DNA of 64,000 nucleotides. Origin: Fragum whitleyi. Lineage: Eukaryota > Mollusca > Bivalvia > Cardiida > Cardiidae. The stretch covers positions 34,492,457 to 34,556,456 of the forward strand of contig OX411544.1 of NCBI GenBank assembly GCA_948146395.1, in the 5' to 3' direction. The notes under the pieces were generated by a model. It was not told the origin of the DNA, ran no database searches, and was given only the letters and a program-made list of their open reading frames with translations. How positions within the stretch are numbered: position 1 is the first letter of the stretch; each line of letters opens with the position of its first letter. A program made the position numbers and the translations under genes. Below, one piece after another: positions 11,178 to 21,989 of this stretch.

Positions 11178-11836
11178 TACAGTCAACTCTCGGTACAACG
11201 ACCACATTTGTTCCCAGAAATTATGTCGTTGTAACGAAAATGTCGGTGTACTGAATGAACACTAAAGTCAATTAATACAGGATTGTCGAAAAGCAGCATA
11301 CATTATATATAATATACTTTGTATAGCACATATACAAATTAACTAAAACACTTTTTTTAGTTACATTAAAAATGATTTGGATATTGTATTGAACTAATCT
11401 TTTTATACTCTATTTGCCATATGCATTTCTATCAACATTTAAATGCAATAATCTCAAAACTAACATTTTCTGTATAGCAAAATAGAGAAAAGTTTAACAA
11501 ACAAATGTAGAACTAATCTTAATTAAGTGTTTTGAATAAATGAATGTGTTAGAGGTGCTAATTACACAATGCTATTGTCAATTTTAGTTGTTTATCTATC
11601 ATGCATACGGTTCTGTGTAATTAACCATTATGACCAAAGTTCTTGTGTCGTTGTACTGAACAAGCTTATATAGGGAATATGCACTTTCGTTCCCTGAAAA
11701 TCAGTGTCGGTGTCGGAAAACGAGACTTCCGTTATAACGAATGAAAAATGCACTGTGCAGATCCGTTCCCAACAAATTGTGTCGTTATGTGAAAATGTCG
11801 TTGTATTGAGTGTCGTTAAAACGGGAGTTGACTGTA
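11178..11836. mobile_element. 659-bp MITE with TA-flanked CAGTCAACTC ends (Tc1/mariner-like)
   Basis: The left end is TA-CAGTCAACTCTCGGT. The right end is its inverted match (acgggagttgactg-TA). The word tgtcgttgta and variants recur near both ends as subterminal repeats. A TA target with CAGT termini is typical of Tc1/mariner elements; the class is inferred. No transposase frame is present. Confidence 0.7.
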
Positions 11837-12080
11837 TATATCTTATGTACTGAATTTGAGCAATTAGTCCTATATCGTATAGATAGGGATACTATGGGAA
11901 TAAATTACTCGAATTCTAGGCCACTATCTAATGTTCTTCATAGTTTCAATGTTTACATGTATGCTCTCAATGTGTATGTTCTGTGTTGTATGTAATTGGC
12001 AGACAATTGATTTAGCTTTGCAGCAACTTTTTAACTCCTTTTCTACCTTTAATATAATTTATCCTCTTACCAACATTTTA

Positions 12081-12615
12081 CTATTCAAGTTTGTCAAATT
12101 AGTATTATATAGACTAACTCTATAAGGGAGATTAAGACCTTTTTGTAGGGAGATTGGGTCTCAAATATGGAGATTTTGCCTAATGCGTGTAGTGGCTAAA
12201 AAGGCAAGGTTTTGCAATATCTGGACCAAAATTTGATTATAATATCTTCAATAAAAGTTTCTTTTATTTTTTTCTTTATTGAAAAAGGGTAATCATTTTA
12301 AGTATTTTGGTGGTGGATAAAATTGCAATGCTAAAGAATTTGGTCTTATAATTTCAGAGAAATAGATGTTGCAATTTCATTTTTTATTTCTATGCAAAAT
12401 TCAGGACTAGTCCAATGATAAAGGTTTTTTGTTAAAGAAGATTACCAGTGGAAAATAATATCTTACCAAATTTAAAAGATGTACGCCTTACAATTTAGGA
12501 GGATATTGCAAAAGTTTTTCTTTATTTCTTTGTGAAATCTAGAAACCAAAATTTATCTTCTTTACAATATTTCACTATTTAAGTTTGTCAAATTAGTATT
12601 ATATAGACTTACTCA
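12081..12615 (+). repeat. Pair of 43-bp direct repeats about 490 bp apart
   Basis: The string aagtttgtcaaattagtatt and flanking atatagact occur at about 12081-12120 and 12573-12615. Between them lies AT-rich DNA. They could be a duplicated segment or the long terminal parts of a degenerate element. Confidence 0.5.
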
Positions 12616-12749
12616 TTTGATTTTAAATCAACAAAATTTGATTTATAAAACACATCTAATATAATTTAATCTTAGTGAAATTTAATATAACTCATTTTAG
12701 TAGTTGTACATGTACTTGATACTACCCGAAAATAGGGAGGGCTTGGGGT

Positions 12750-12925
12750 TTGTTTTATTCATTTTGTTTTGCTTTGCTTTGCTGTGCTTTGCATGTATTG
12801 TGATTGTAAATTATGTGTTGTCTTGAATGTTGTATGTATTTTGGATAATAGCGATACATCGCTAATGTTACAATTGTTACTTTGAAACCGACACTAAATA
12901 AAATTTTGTATCTTGTATCTTCATG
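12750..12925 (+). mobile_element. Possible retroposon 3' end with ttgtatc-type tail
   Basis: The segment starts with tttgctttgctttgctgtgc-like repeats and ends aataaaattttgtatcttgt followed by atcttcatg. Simple-repeat tails of this kind are seen at the 3' ends of some LINEs and SINEs. No coding remnant is visible, so the call is tentative. Confidence 0.35.
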
Positions 12926-12980
12926 TATGTCTGAAACCCCTTTACAGAAATCCTGGATCCACCACTTTTTATATATATAA

Positions 12981-13120
12981 TACGTACTTAGTGTTTTTGT
13001 ATAAAAAAAATATCTAACGAGGTTGGGAGAATTGATCATTGTTGAGGCTTTGCCGAGACAATTATCGATTCTCACAACCAAGTTAGATATTTTTTTCATA
13101 CAATACATTAAGTATGTATT
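12981..13120. mobile_element. 140-bp hairpin MITE with long arms
   Basis: The left arm runs through tatctaacgaggttgggaga and the right arm through tctcacaaccaagttagata. Pairing extends outward to tacgtacttagtg / cattaagtatgta with a few mismatches. It sits in the nuclear receptor intron about 470 bp downstream of exon 1. Confidence 0.75.
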
Positions 13121-13587
13121 ATATTTATCTTATAACCCCTTTTTGTCTTGTTTTTGTCAATGTTTCTTACTGAAATGCAAGTTTCTAAAAATAACCGCAT
13201 TATATCATTGTTCTAAAAATAACTATGTGATATCACAAAAAATAGCATACGGGATGTTATCACACGGATATTTGTATAGTTATAAGATAAAAACTAATAT
13301 GTAAATATATAATATGAGAAAGATCTATCTATCAAACACACTAACTCACCAATAACTCGCAAGAATCTCTGTGATTATCAAATATTTAATTGAGTATTGC
13401 ATAATACATCTGATTAATGGTTTCAATGTATTCACAAGGATATCTTTAACAGAGACCCAAGAATCAATAACTTAGAAATATCTAAAGAGCAAATGTTAGA
13501 TGTACATGAAAGTAGATAGTGAATGAAAGGAAAATCTAAGAACTTCTATGACAGCCATCTTGGAATTAAAATAAAATTACAACATAC

Positions 13588-13723
13588 CTGGATAGAAAGG
13601 GGAACCAAACGGTCCTTTCCCAGGAAAGTAAAAATTTGGGAAATAATTTCTCTGATATGATGGCAGGCCGTGAGGAACGACCCCTGTCCAAAAAGAGCCC
13701 TGTGGTTGAACTATACAGTCCAT
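13588..13723 (-). CDS. Nuclear receptor, exon 1: start codon and N-terminal A/B region
   Basis: The minus-strand ATG (13723-13721) lies in a strong context, ACAATGG, with A at -3 and G at +4. An in-frame stop sits upstream near 13810 with no earlier in-frame ATG noticed. The exon gives 45 codons plus one base, then a consensus donor (gtatgt at 13587 downward). The peptide begins MDCIVQPQGSFW and is rich in Pro, Gly, Tyr and Phe, as expected of a disordered nuclear receptor A/B domain. Its single leftover base joins the two leading bases of exon 2 to make Gly46, so both exons read through in one frame across a 10-kb intron. Taken alone the exon would not be recognisable; the phase match is the main support. 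Unspliced 5' UTR sequence probably continues upstream. Confidence 0.83.
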
Positions 13724-13960
13724 TGTCGATAATATTAAAAAAATGTGTATAAAAAATAAATAAACACTGTCCAGCCAGTAAAAATGGTTGTTGTCTAAGT
13801 TCTCATGTCTCTATCGTGTCCTCGCGTAAACTGATTAAGTTCTATTGAATATTGACTATACTGTTCAATACTCTACCTACCTGGGGAAATACTGACGTAC
13901 ATACCCTTGTCAAATATCCCCGTATGGGACAGTAAAATCCAATAACCAATCTAGGTACAT
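13724..13960 (-). promoter_or_regulatory. Candidate 5' UTR / promoter of the nuclear receptor gene
   Basis: Upstream of the start codon are two CCAAT boxes (plus-strand 13939-13943 and 13946-13950) and a CRE-like tgacgta (13893-13899). No clear TATA box is seen. These short motifs can occur by chance, and a further 5' UTR exon cannot be excluded. Confidence 0.3.
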
Positions 13961-14203
13961 GGTAGCCTAATGTGCCATACTGTATTGATCTGCCACACCA
14001 TGCAAAGAACTGCTTTATGCTGTAAAATCAAAAATTATTTTTTCAGGTTAATTTACTTTTTTAGTAACTTTTTTAACTCTGACTCCTGGACTCCCCTTAG
14101 TGTCGAAACCCTGCTTAATGACAAAATATGTATATAACGTCTTTTTAAACACATAGAGGTCTAATTTAATTTCTAATGATTCCATTTAGATTTGTACATT
14201 TTC

Positions 14204-14211
14204 TTTTTTTT

Positions 14212-14242
<31 letters not shown>

Positions 14243-14243
14243 G
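14204..14243 (+). repeat. Homopolymer pair: 18 T then 22 G
   Basis: T run at 14204-14221, directly followed by a G run at 14222-14243. The G run could form a quadruplex. Its exact length is likely unreliable in the assembly. Confidence 0.9.
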
Positions 14244-14429
14244 TGAGATGCTACTTGGCTTGACATCATTTAATTGTAAGATTAATGACAATGACATTTT
14301 TTCTTATTCAGTGAGGCATGAAACTAAAAAATTATTCACATGTCTTAAAGAATCCACTTTGTGAATTCAAAGTGAAACTTAAAGTTTTTGGAAAGAAAAG
14401 AAAATTCCAAAAAAATTATCATGGGATCA

Positions 14430-14482
14430 TTGCAATACCTTTGTAAGTGCCTATAATGTGATGATAGGCACTTACAAAAGCT
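14430..14482. mobile_element. Short hairpin element, ggtcagcgcaac family, diverged copy 4
   Basis: The inner stem cctttgtaagtgcctat / ataggcacttacaaaag is preserved around a tgtgatg loop. The outer part has diverged. Confidence 0.6.
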
Positions 14483-15020
14483 TTGAAGTGGAAAATTGAT
14501 AAAAAAAGTTTCATCATAATGATATACATTGGTTGTGAACATTTGAAACATCAACTGGTATCTCACAAAAATATACCCAACAAAATGAGCAAACAATATC
14601 ACTCTATATCATTAAAAGAATTTATGACCGGGTATATTGGGTAGGATTTATTTACATTGAGATCGCGTCATTGGATTCTTCAAGTCACATGGTTAACAAC
14701 ACAACCTCGTATTGATCACTATCAAGGGAAAGTTTTTTTAAAAATAGTTTTCACAGAGGACAGTTTTTTTTAATGAACTATACTTTGGAGTATGTTTGAA
14801 AAATCTGTTTATAAATCAATTTTTTTCATTACAGTCCAATAAACCAAAACAGTTGAAAAAACGCAAATCAAGATTCAATAGACTGAAATGGCAGCTTAAA
14901 GGGCTGTAAACATTGTGGGGAAAAAAGGTTGTGACAAGTTCTTAATTTTCTTTTCCCTGCTATATTGCTTTTGCAGAATTGATAAAAAAAAGGATGTTTT
15001 GTATTTACAGTCAGGGATAT

Positions 15021-15404
15021 CAGTGGCGGATGAAGATGGGGTTCGCGGGTTTTGAACGAACCCCCCTTTGAAGCTCAACCAATAATATCTTAATATAATT
15101 TCAAGTAGCCCCTCAGATGCTGCTCACGAAATATTCATGTTGGAAATAAAGCTATGGAAGACAGTATAGACTAAGATCAGACTGCACAACTATCTGAGCA
15201 TAAACTGTCTGCCTTCTTCTTGATTTTTGTGTTAAAAATCCTGAAATAGTCTTGTTGCTATGTAAAAAAAGGATAGGAAATTTGTTTAAAAATATTTAAA
15301 TTTGGCAGAACAAGGGTTAAGATTGCGTAAGACTAGGGATACAAACCCCAATTATGTATGTCTGAACCCCCCCCCCCTGTTTAGAAATTTTGGATCCGCT
15401 ACTG
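15021..15404. mobile_element. 384-bp MITE, cagtggcggatcc family
   Basis: The left end cagtggcggatgaagatgg matches, inverted, the right end ttggatccgctactg. Both flanks read gatat (gggatat|cagtgg ... ctactg|gatatg), a possible short target duplication. The subterminal g/c-run (gaaccccccc) is shared with 29940-30261. It contains a tagactaagatcagactgca motif also seen near 30090 and 42665. Confidence 0.7.
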
Positions 15405-16009
15405 GATATGATGGCTAACTGCTTACCTGTGACAATAATAAAAAACAACAACAACAAAAAAGACTTTATGTTTACCATCTGAGTCAGATACATATTTTGG
15501 GTGTCTACAAATAGATTTATTTCGATTTTTCTTATTTCATTATAGGCAAGGGTGAGGAATTCTCATGCCAGATTTGTCCAACATGGGCATTTCTACCTGT
15601 GTGGACAAGTACATTTTGCAAGGACACTGGTCCATGGACAAGTAAAACCTGGGCAAATCTTGGAAGGTACCAAATAGATCTAAGAGAAAAATTATCCTAA
15701 TGTTTATATTTGTATTAAAGGGTAGAAAAATTTCTTTAAATGAAGAAAATGCTTGGTTCCAGCATTTTCTTCTTTAAAAAACAATGTTTTTCTCAATTTT
15801 CATTCAAGTTCATTTCGATGCTTGATAATTTTGAAATCATATTTTACTTGTCCTGGGACAAAGGGAGAAAACCCATATTTCCTCACCCCTAATATGGATG
15901 AAAAATTAAAATTATTTCATTTTACAATGTAATCAAATGGCTGAAATAATGGCCCAATCACCATTAAAAGATGTTACTCAGTAAACATCTTGCAGTGTTC
16001 TGAAATAAG

Positions 16010-16550
16010 CTGCCCGACTTATTCGGGCTGTGCACTAAACAGCATGAGCAAGCAGATTTTCATGACTACAGGTTGTCCATGTTTTAATATTTCAGAACCA
16101 CTGTCTTGGCGTCTTGATGACAAGTAAATATGCCATTTCTCAATAAGCATTTTATGTGGTATCATATTCAAAAAGAAGAAATCATATTTTTTCATTATTA
16201 CCTTCAATTTTCATAGTACCTCAACCCTTGACTTTGTGCTGTAAAATTCTTGATCAAGGAAATCAAGACCACTCTACCCACCAGTGTGATACAGTTATTC
16301 TAAAAAATGAACTTTCGTAATCATAACACAATTCTTCTTTCTGTCATTATATGGGTATGAATGAGTTATGCTGGTATTAGCTGGTGTTTCTGTAGGTTGC
16401 AGGTTAGAGTCCCACTGAGGAGGGTTATGTTATAGAGCAGGGCATTTTACATGTCAGTTGTTCTGAAATATGCTGCCTGACTTGTCCATTGGGTTGCACA
16501 AACAAGCAGATTTTCAAGGCAAGCTAGGTTGTCTGTAGACAAGTGAAAAA
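16010..16550 (+). repeat. Two diverged copies of a gttctgaaatadgctgcc segment
   Basis: gttctgaaataagctgcccg (about 15997) and gttctgaaatatgctgcctg (about 16460) each precede aagcagattttca and aggttgtc in the same order, about 460 bp apart. Words such as ggacaagt recur from 15560 to 16770. The unit and its origin are unclear. Confidence 0.4.
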
Positions 16551-16956
16551 ATCTCTATTAACTTACGAAAAATATTTTCTTAAAAGGTTAGCCCTTTTCT
16601 GATATTTCATGTAATCCAATGTCAACATTAAGTCCATTTCTAGGATACTTTTAATTTTTTTAGCAACATCAATTTTGTTTACAATATTTTGAAGACCCTT
16701 CACAATTCAACCAACAAGTAGGTTTTAGATAAGGACAAGTCAGTTTGTCATTGTTACTTGTCGGTTGACAAAGAGACTTTTAAAATATTTCAGTACAACT
16801 ACACGTTCAGAGAGCTCTATGTCCACCCAGCTGTAAAAGTGGTTAAACATTGCATCAAACTTGTTGCAATTCTATCCTAGAACATAATAAAATGGGATCA
16901 CTTAATTATTTTATTGAGTAGCTACCAGTTTTTTATTCCTGTAACAGCGAAAAGAT

Positions 16957-17175
16957 CTACTGGTCGGAGACCAATTCTCGCCAAGTACCAGTTCTCGCCA
17001 ACTGCACATTTTCACAGTGAAGACGCAATATTCATTCACAATAAATTATTTTCTGATTAAAAGAAGTTCTTGTCAACATAACTTGTAATTTAGAAGGGTT
17101 TCTTTTCGTCTTCACCGAGAAAAAGGGGTGGTGGGGAGAACTGGTACTTGGCGAGAATTGGTCTCCAACCAGTAG
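16957..17175. mobile_element. 219-bp MITE with about 40-bp terminal inverted repeats
   Basis: Left ctactggtcggagaccaatt and right aattggtctccaaccagtag are inverted matches. Pairing continues through ctcgccaagtaccagttctc. Only one mismatch occurs over about 40 bp, suggesting a recent insertion. There is no coding content. Confidence 0.85.
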
Positions 17176-18130
17176 GGAAACGCAACTGCGTTGGAGGCGT
17201 CGAAAAAGGGCTGCTCAGTGTGGGCTTCGGGTCAATTCATCAGTTCAGCTTTAGATTAGAATTTGATTTAAAAAAAATAAATAGAAAAAAAAATAATATT
17301 CGAACCTATTGTCTGGAAGATATCATGACTTGTACAGCCACTATTGTGTTAAACAGCTAAATTTTCGCGGTTCATAAACTTTTTTGTTGACATTGCGCCG
17401 TTAGAATTAATACATCGTGAGAACAACAACACCCCCTGCCTGATCGATCATTCGCAGAAAGTTGTATATAAGTATGGGATTTCAAAATGTCTTAGCTAAT
17501 CAGCAAACAAGTGTTGAAATTTGAAAGTCTGTCTGATTTCATGCAATATGGCATGGCAAAATATTTCAGTCATTTTAGGCCCAAACACAAAACATCAACT
17601 GACAAGATCTTAAAATCAATGTAGGCAAGCAATTTCCCGCAATCTTTTTGTCTTTATCAGACTTTATATCGTGGTATTTTATAATAATGTAACGTTGCAT
17701 TGCGGTTGGTCTCAAATGCGAAATGGACCATTTACCACGAAATCGGGCGAAAAGGACCTTCCAACGGCGAAATGGACTCCTATAAATGTAATAAACTTCA
17801 TAAATAGACAAAAAAAAACATATTCTTTTCCCAAATTGATTATTAATTTGTATGTAAAATTCATTGATTTATTGCTAATTGGTGGCTTTTAGATTGTTTT
17901 CTTTCAAAATTTGAAGCCAATTTCTCCATTTGCATGTCCATTTTGCTGTCCGCTTTTTAAGCAAGGACTTCGGACATCAAAGAACAGCACCATTTCAAAA
18001 ATTATTTTAATTTCTTTAGTGTAACCGTTGATCACCGATGCCTGTCTTCCTACTGAAGGAAGAAATCTATTGCATATTAACCAAGTTCAGAATGAAATCC
18101 ATTTCGACATCCGAAATGTCCATTTCGTTG

Positions 18131-19412
18131 AATGATTGATTGAATGGAGTTTAACGCCGCTTTCAACATTTTTTAGCTCCACTGGCTGAAAGCCACTGGG
18201 GCTATTGTCATGGCGATGTGTCCGCAGTGCGTCCGTCCGTGCGTCCGGTCGTACACCTTTTCTTTAAAAATCTTCTCCTCAGAAACTACTGGATGAATTT
18301 CAACCAAACTTCACAGGAATGATCCTTGGGTGACCCTCTTTCAAATTTGTTCAAGAAATTTTGATCCAATGAAAAACATGGATTCAATGGGCGTGGCTAA
18401 TTTCCAAATATGGTAAAAAGTGAGTTTTCTCAGATTCTAATTGATGGATACCAATCGAATTTTACATGAATGATCCCTGGGTGACCCTTTACCAGTCTAC
18501 AAAAAATTATTGTGATTGGATGGAAAATATTCATTTTATGGGCGGAGGTCATTTCTCTAAATGTTATATAGTGAAAACTTTAAAAATCATTTTCTCAGAA
18601 CGTAAGAGATGGATGTCAACCAAATTTCACTGGAATGATCCTTGAGTGGCCCTTTATCAGTCCACCAAAAATTGTTGTTATCGGATGAAAAATATGTATT
18701 TTATGGGCGGAGGTCATTTTTCTATATATTATATAGAGGAAACTTTGAAAATTATTTTCTCAGATCTAATTGTTGGATATCAACCAAAATTCACTGGAAT
18801 GATCCTTCAGTGACCCTTTATCAGTCTATAAAAAATGTGATCGGATGAAAAACATGTATTTCATTGGTGGAGGTCATTTCTCAATGTGTTATAGAGTGGA
18901 AACTTTGAAAATCATTTTCTCAGAATGTAATCGATGGATATCAACCAAATTTTACTGGAATGATCCTTAGGTGACCCATTATCAGTCAATCAATAATTCT
19001 CGTGATCGGATAAAAATATGCATTTTATGGGCAGAGTTCATTTCTCAATATGTTATATAGTGGAAACTTTGAAAAATATGTCTTTTATGGGCGGAGGTCA
19101 TTTCTCTAAATGTTATATAGTTGAAACCAGTTTCAACATCAGTAGGACCTAAAATATCTAAAAATCTAGTCAAAACTTTTATTTGCTTTTACAAGAATTT
19201 CAAGCCTGTGGAGTGACTCAAGCCATTCATGGCGTTCTAGTTTCAGTTATATCGCGGAGGCTGAGCACCTAACAAGGGATTCCTGGTCTTTCTCTCACCA
19301 GTACAACCACCACATCCATTCCTAGCCCCCAGCTGCTAACTCACATAGGTCTATGATTATCAACCCATTGGTGAGAGACAAAAAGTCGGAAAAATGAGTG
19401 CTGCTTTCGGGG
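18131..19412 (-). mobile_element. V-SINE-like element in reverse, split by a minisatellite element
   Basis: The 3' tail (18131-18170: gattgaatggagtttaacgc then cgctttcaaca) and the body (19242-19412: tttcagttatatcgcggagg ... gctgctaactcacatagg) are adjacent in intact copies. Here they are separated by 1.07 kb. The 5' side is truncated near the tRNA-like head. Confidence 0.8.
18172..19241 (+). repeat. Minisatellite element family E, copy 1 (inserted in a SINE)
   Basis: The 5' end ttttagctccactggctgaa is followed by agccactgg (a hairpin) and a gtccgtccgtgcgtcc tract. Tandem units of about 150 bp follow, with catttctcaatatgttatat, aaccaaatttcactggaatg and gatccttgagtgacccttt. The 3' end reads gccattcatggcgttct, a small hairpin. 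Because it interrupts a SINE whose unbroken sequence is known from other copies, its ends are fixed to within a few bases. Confidence 0.85.
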
Positions 19413-19823
19413 TCCATTTCGTACTCGCTATTCAACTGCTATCATAATGAATACATTGGTTGCAGAATATTATCTTATTACTTCACCGAAATATCATATT
19501 AATATAAAAACCAAGCTATATGAGGTTATTATTGGACTATATGAAGAAAATTGTATAAGATCTTCATTGTGAAGAAAGAAGTATGTTTCGCCGTCGAGGG
19601 GTCTTCCTAGTTGTCAGTCAATATCAGTCTTCAAAAGATAACAAAATGCATTTATATCTCTCCATTCCTGATGATAATACTTAGTGAAATGATCTATGAA
19701 GCATTTTACTGTTTTATAAAAGTATTTTAATAGCATGTTATGTCGTTTAGAAAAGTCCATTTCGCTGGTAGAAGCCCCATTGCGCCCCATTTCGTGCTAG
19801 GCAGTCCATTTCTGTGCATTGCT

Positions 19824-20195
19824 TATAACAAGTGGATTTTTTTAATCTCATTTTGATTAATCTAAGGTCATAAGCAAAGGTCAATGTCAAACTTGTGAAA
19901 AACTACATTTCTTATCCTTGCCATAGCTTTGGAACAGAAAGTAATACAGGTATTGTCTTCATATTTCTAATGTATATTACTTGTGACAGGACAATTCAGA
20001 TGATATCAAAGTCAATGACACCAGCCATGGTCAAGGTAATTTTGTCAAGGTCACTCATTTCATCATGAAAAAAACAACCCTTATTTCGGCCATATTTTTG
20101 AAGTGCTAGTTATTTTACACCTCAGATGTTGTGCTACTATAATGTCCGTATTTGTGTCCAACCAATAATTATCCAAGATGTGGTCTTCCAAAGAC
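19824..20195. other. Unassigned stretch, possible decayed repeat
   Basis: Contains aaggtcaatgtcaaacttgt and gtcaaggtaattttgtcaag in a style similar to the minisatellite elements. No tandem unit or end signal is recognisable, and no coding signal is seen. Confidence 0.4.
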
Positions 20196-20293
20196 GATTT
20201 CGATTAGATATTGTAAGGCAGAATCTAACGACGAATGGAAACACCAGGTAATTACGACAATTCTTTTCGTAAGAAGTTTAGTAAAACAGGCTC
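20196..20293 (+). mobile_element. Right half of the ggggcttgt-ended MITE
   Basis: Has attgtaaggcagaatctaac, gaaaacaccag-like sequence and the terminal tttagtaaaacaggctcc. It aligns with the right half of 4251-4501. Confidence 0.65.
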
Positions 20294-21079
20294 CTGGTGT
20301 TTAACAAACACTTTTAACGCATTCGGAATTAAGCGAGCATTTGAAAACTAAACCTCGAGCAAGCAAATCTTAGAAGACATCTCCCCTTAATTATTTTTTG
20401 GCATCAAGAAGACGTCCATTTTGATATTAGAGTTTCAAATTTTGTAGGAAATGAAAACTGTTTCTATCGGCTCAAAATTCACGCGCATATTACGTTTCTT
20501 TTCTTTTTCTTTTTTTCTTTTTATTTGTTGGCTTTTGATTTCCATTGGATTATAAAAATACCTTATACATGTACATGATTTGCAACAACAAAGAAACTGA
20601 AAGTAATTACTTCTTTTATGCCTTGCACTTTCATGAATGAAGATATTTTTGTTAGCAAGTAAAAAAGAAATCCAAACTCCTTTTCCGAAAAATGTTTAAA
20701 CTGGACAGTCGCATTTTTACCGGTACTTGTTATACTTTACACTGTCAACTAGCCTTTTTTAGCGTCCACAATATACTTTCAGAATATTTCCATGGATGAA
20801 AAATAAGATCTAAGGTAGTGGACCCGTGATACGTAACTCATGATCTTTTTGAAAAATGAGGTTTCATGTTAAAATCATTAGGAAACGTTGGTTAACATCT
20901 TTAAAGTTCATTACTTCCAAACGCATGGAACTATTACGTTCCACTGCCCTAAAGCCTGTCATGAATATTGAAGGGTTGTGTTACAATGCATGAAGATAGT
21001 TTGTACTAATTTATTTTAGTTCGATTGCGACGAAAGCTTAAGCTTATAGAATCGCTCTCGAACGCTCAGTCCTGATGTT

Positions 21080-21263
21080 TTCCGGCACGTCCCCGAGAGA
21101 GAGAGGCAGTGGTGTAAGCCCACTGCTACCCATTTTACAGCTGGGTGAACTGGGGCTGGCTATTAAGTGTTTTGCCCATAAACACACCCCGACAACAGTG
21201 GGGCTCGAACCACGGACCTCCAGGTCACGGGTCGAGTGTATTTACCACTAGGCCACCGAGGCA
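21080..21263 (-). mobile_element. tRNA-derived SINE with a CORE-like body word
   Basis: On the minus strand: A box tggcctagtggt (plus 21244-21255) and B box ggttcgagccc (about 21200-21210), with about 35 bp between them as in a tRNA promoter. The body then includes agctgtaaaatgggtag. Similar ctgtaaaatggg words occur in some vertebrate SINE/LINE tails such as MIR; any kinship is inference. Confidence 0.6.
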
Positions 21264-21310
21264 GTCGAGGCCACTGAGGCAGTCGATGATGATAGGATTG
21301 ATTATAACTA

Positions 21311-21442
21311 GCCCTGCGTTCAGGATGACAAAACGGCGCAAACTGTTCGCCAATGATATCCTGCTTTGCACGTGCACTTGCGAGCAAAGCGGTGTGAAAT
21401 TGGCAAACAGTTTGCACCATTTTGTTATCCTGAACGCAGGGC
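21311..21442. mobile_element. 132-bp palindromic MITE, GCAAAGCGGGG family
   Basis: Near-complete inverted repeat from gccctgcgttcaggatgaca to tgttatcctgaacgcagggc. The centre is ctttgcacgtgcacttgcg. Other copies lie at 23947, 24573, 33972, 43948, 45273, 45704, 46866, 52372 and 53262. Reading frames on both strands here are shadows of the palindrome. Confidence 0.85.
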
Positions 21443-21469
21443 AGGATTTAAAGATCGGCTGTTATTAGA

Positions 21470-21776
21470 GAAAACCCAAGGTTTTGTCATCACCTTAGTG
21501 TAGTCTGCGTTGATGTTGGCATAGATGTTGGCGTTAGCTTAGGCGTAGGCGCTACAAAGTATATCCTTGGTTGTATCTGTTGTTATACAAGATATCTTCA
21601 TGAAACAAGGCATGTATGTTCACCATCACAAGAGCTATCCGGATGATCTAAAGGGACAACTCTGAAAGCAGTTTTGTAAAAGTTATGCATCTCTTTCGAC
21701 GATTTTCTTTGCATTGTCCTTTTTATATTATCCAGCACCTGCAATTGAGCATTGGTACCCGTAGACGGTGCTCTTT
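21470..21776 (+). repeat. Minisatellite-type element family C, copy 3
   Basis: Ordered landmarks match 3643-3936: aggttttgtcatcacctta, gttggcatagatgttggcg, gatatcttcatgaaacaagg, gttcaccatcacaagagcta, and a 3' gtacccgtagacggtgctct hairpin end. Confidence 0.7.
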
Positions 21777-21989
21777 TCTTCGTATTTGCATTTCCAATAG
21801 GCAAAAGAATGACAGCAGAAGCTTCACCCTTCTCAGTAATAATTACAGGTGTAGAAATTAAATAATGAACCTATGCGTGACATTTTCAACAAGTTTATTT
21901 GTGAGTGATGTACAGCTGCGGACACTGAGCAACATTGGCGATCACACAGTGCCTTTAAAACATTCTGCGATTGTGATGGGGGAATAACT

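Larger units (their letters stand above)
11135..12966. mobile_element. Possible long or composite copy of the cagtggcggatcc MITE family
   Basis: The left end cagtggcagatccaga (11135) is the inverted counterpart of the right end tcctggatccaccactt near 12966. This resembles the compact copies at 15021-15404 and 29940-30261. The interior contains the 659-bp MITE at 11178-11836. It may be one interrupted element or two unrelated end fragments. Confidence 0.35.
3551..13587 (-). other. Intron 1 of the nuclear receptor gene (10,037 bp)
   Basis: This is the interval between the two phase-matched exons. It holds minisatellite-element fragments, SINE pieces, several MITEs and at least seven hairpins (see separate entries). 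Unique-looking stretches at about 6150-7290, 9780-11130 and 12170-12740 show no coding or RNA signal. I found no additional exon inside it. Confidence 0.8.
17696..19823. mobile_element. Element with cgaaatgg-rich inverted ends, carrying nested insertions
   Basis: The left end holds gcgaaatggaccat, cacgaaatcgggcga and cggcgaaatggact. The right end holds the inverted counterparts agtccatttcgctgg, cgccccatttcgtgc and gcagtccatttctg in matching order. The interior is expanded by a SINE (18131-19412), which is itself interrupted by a minisatellite element. Confidence 0.65.
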
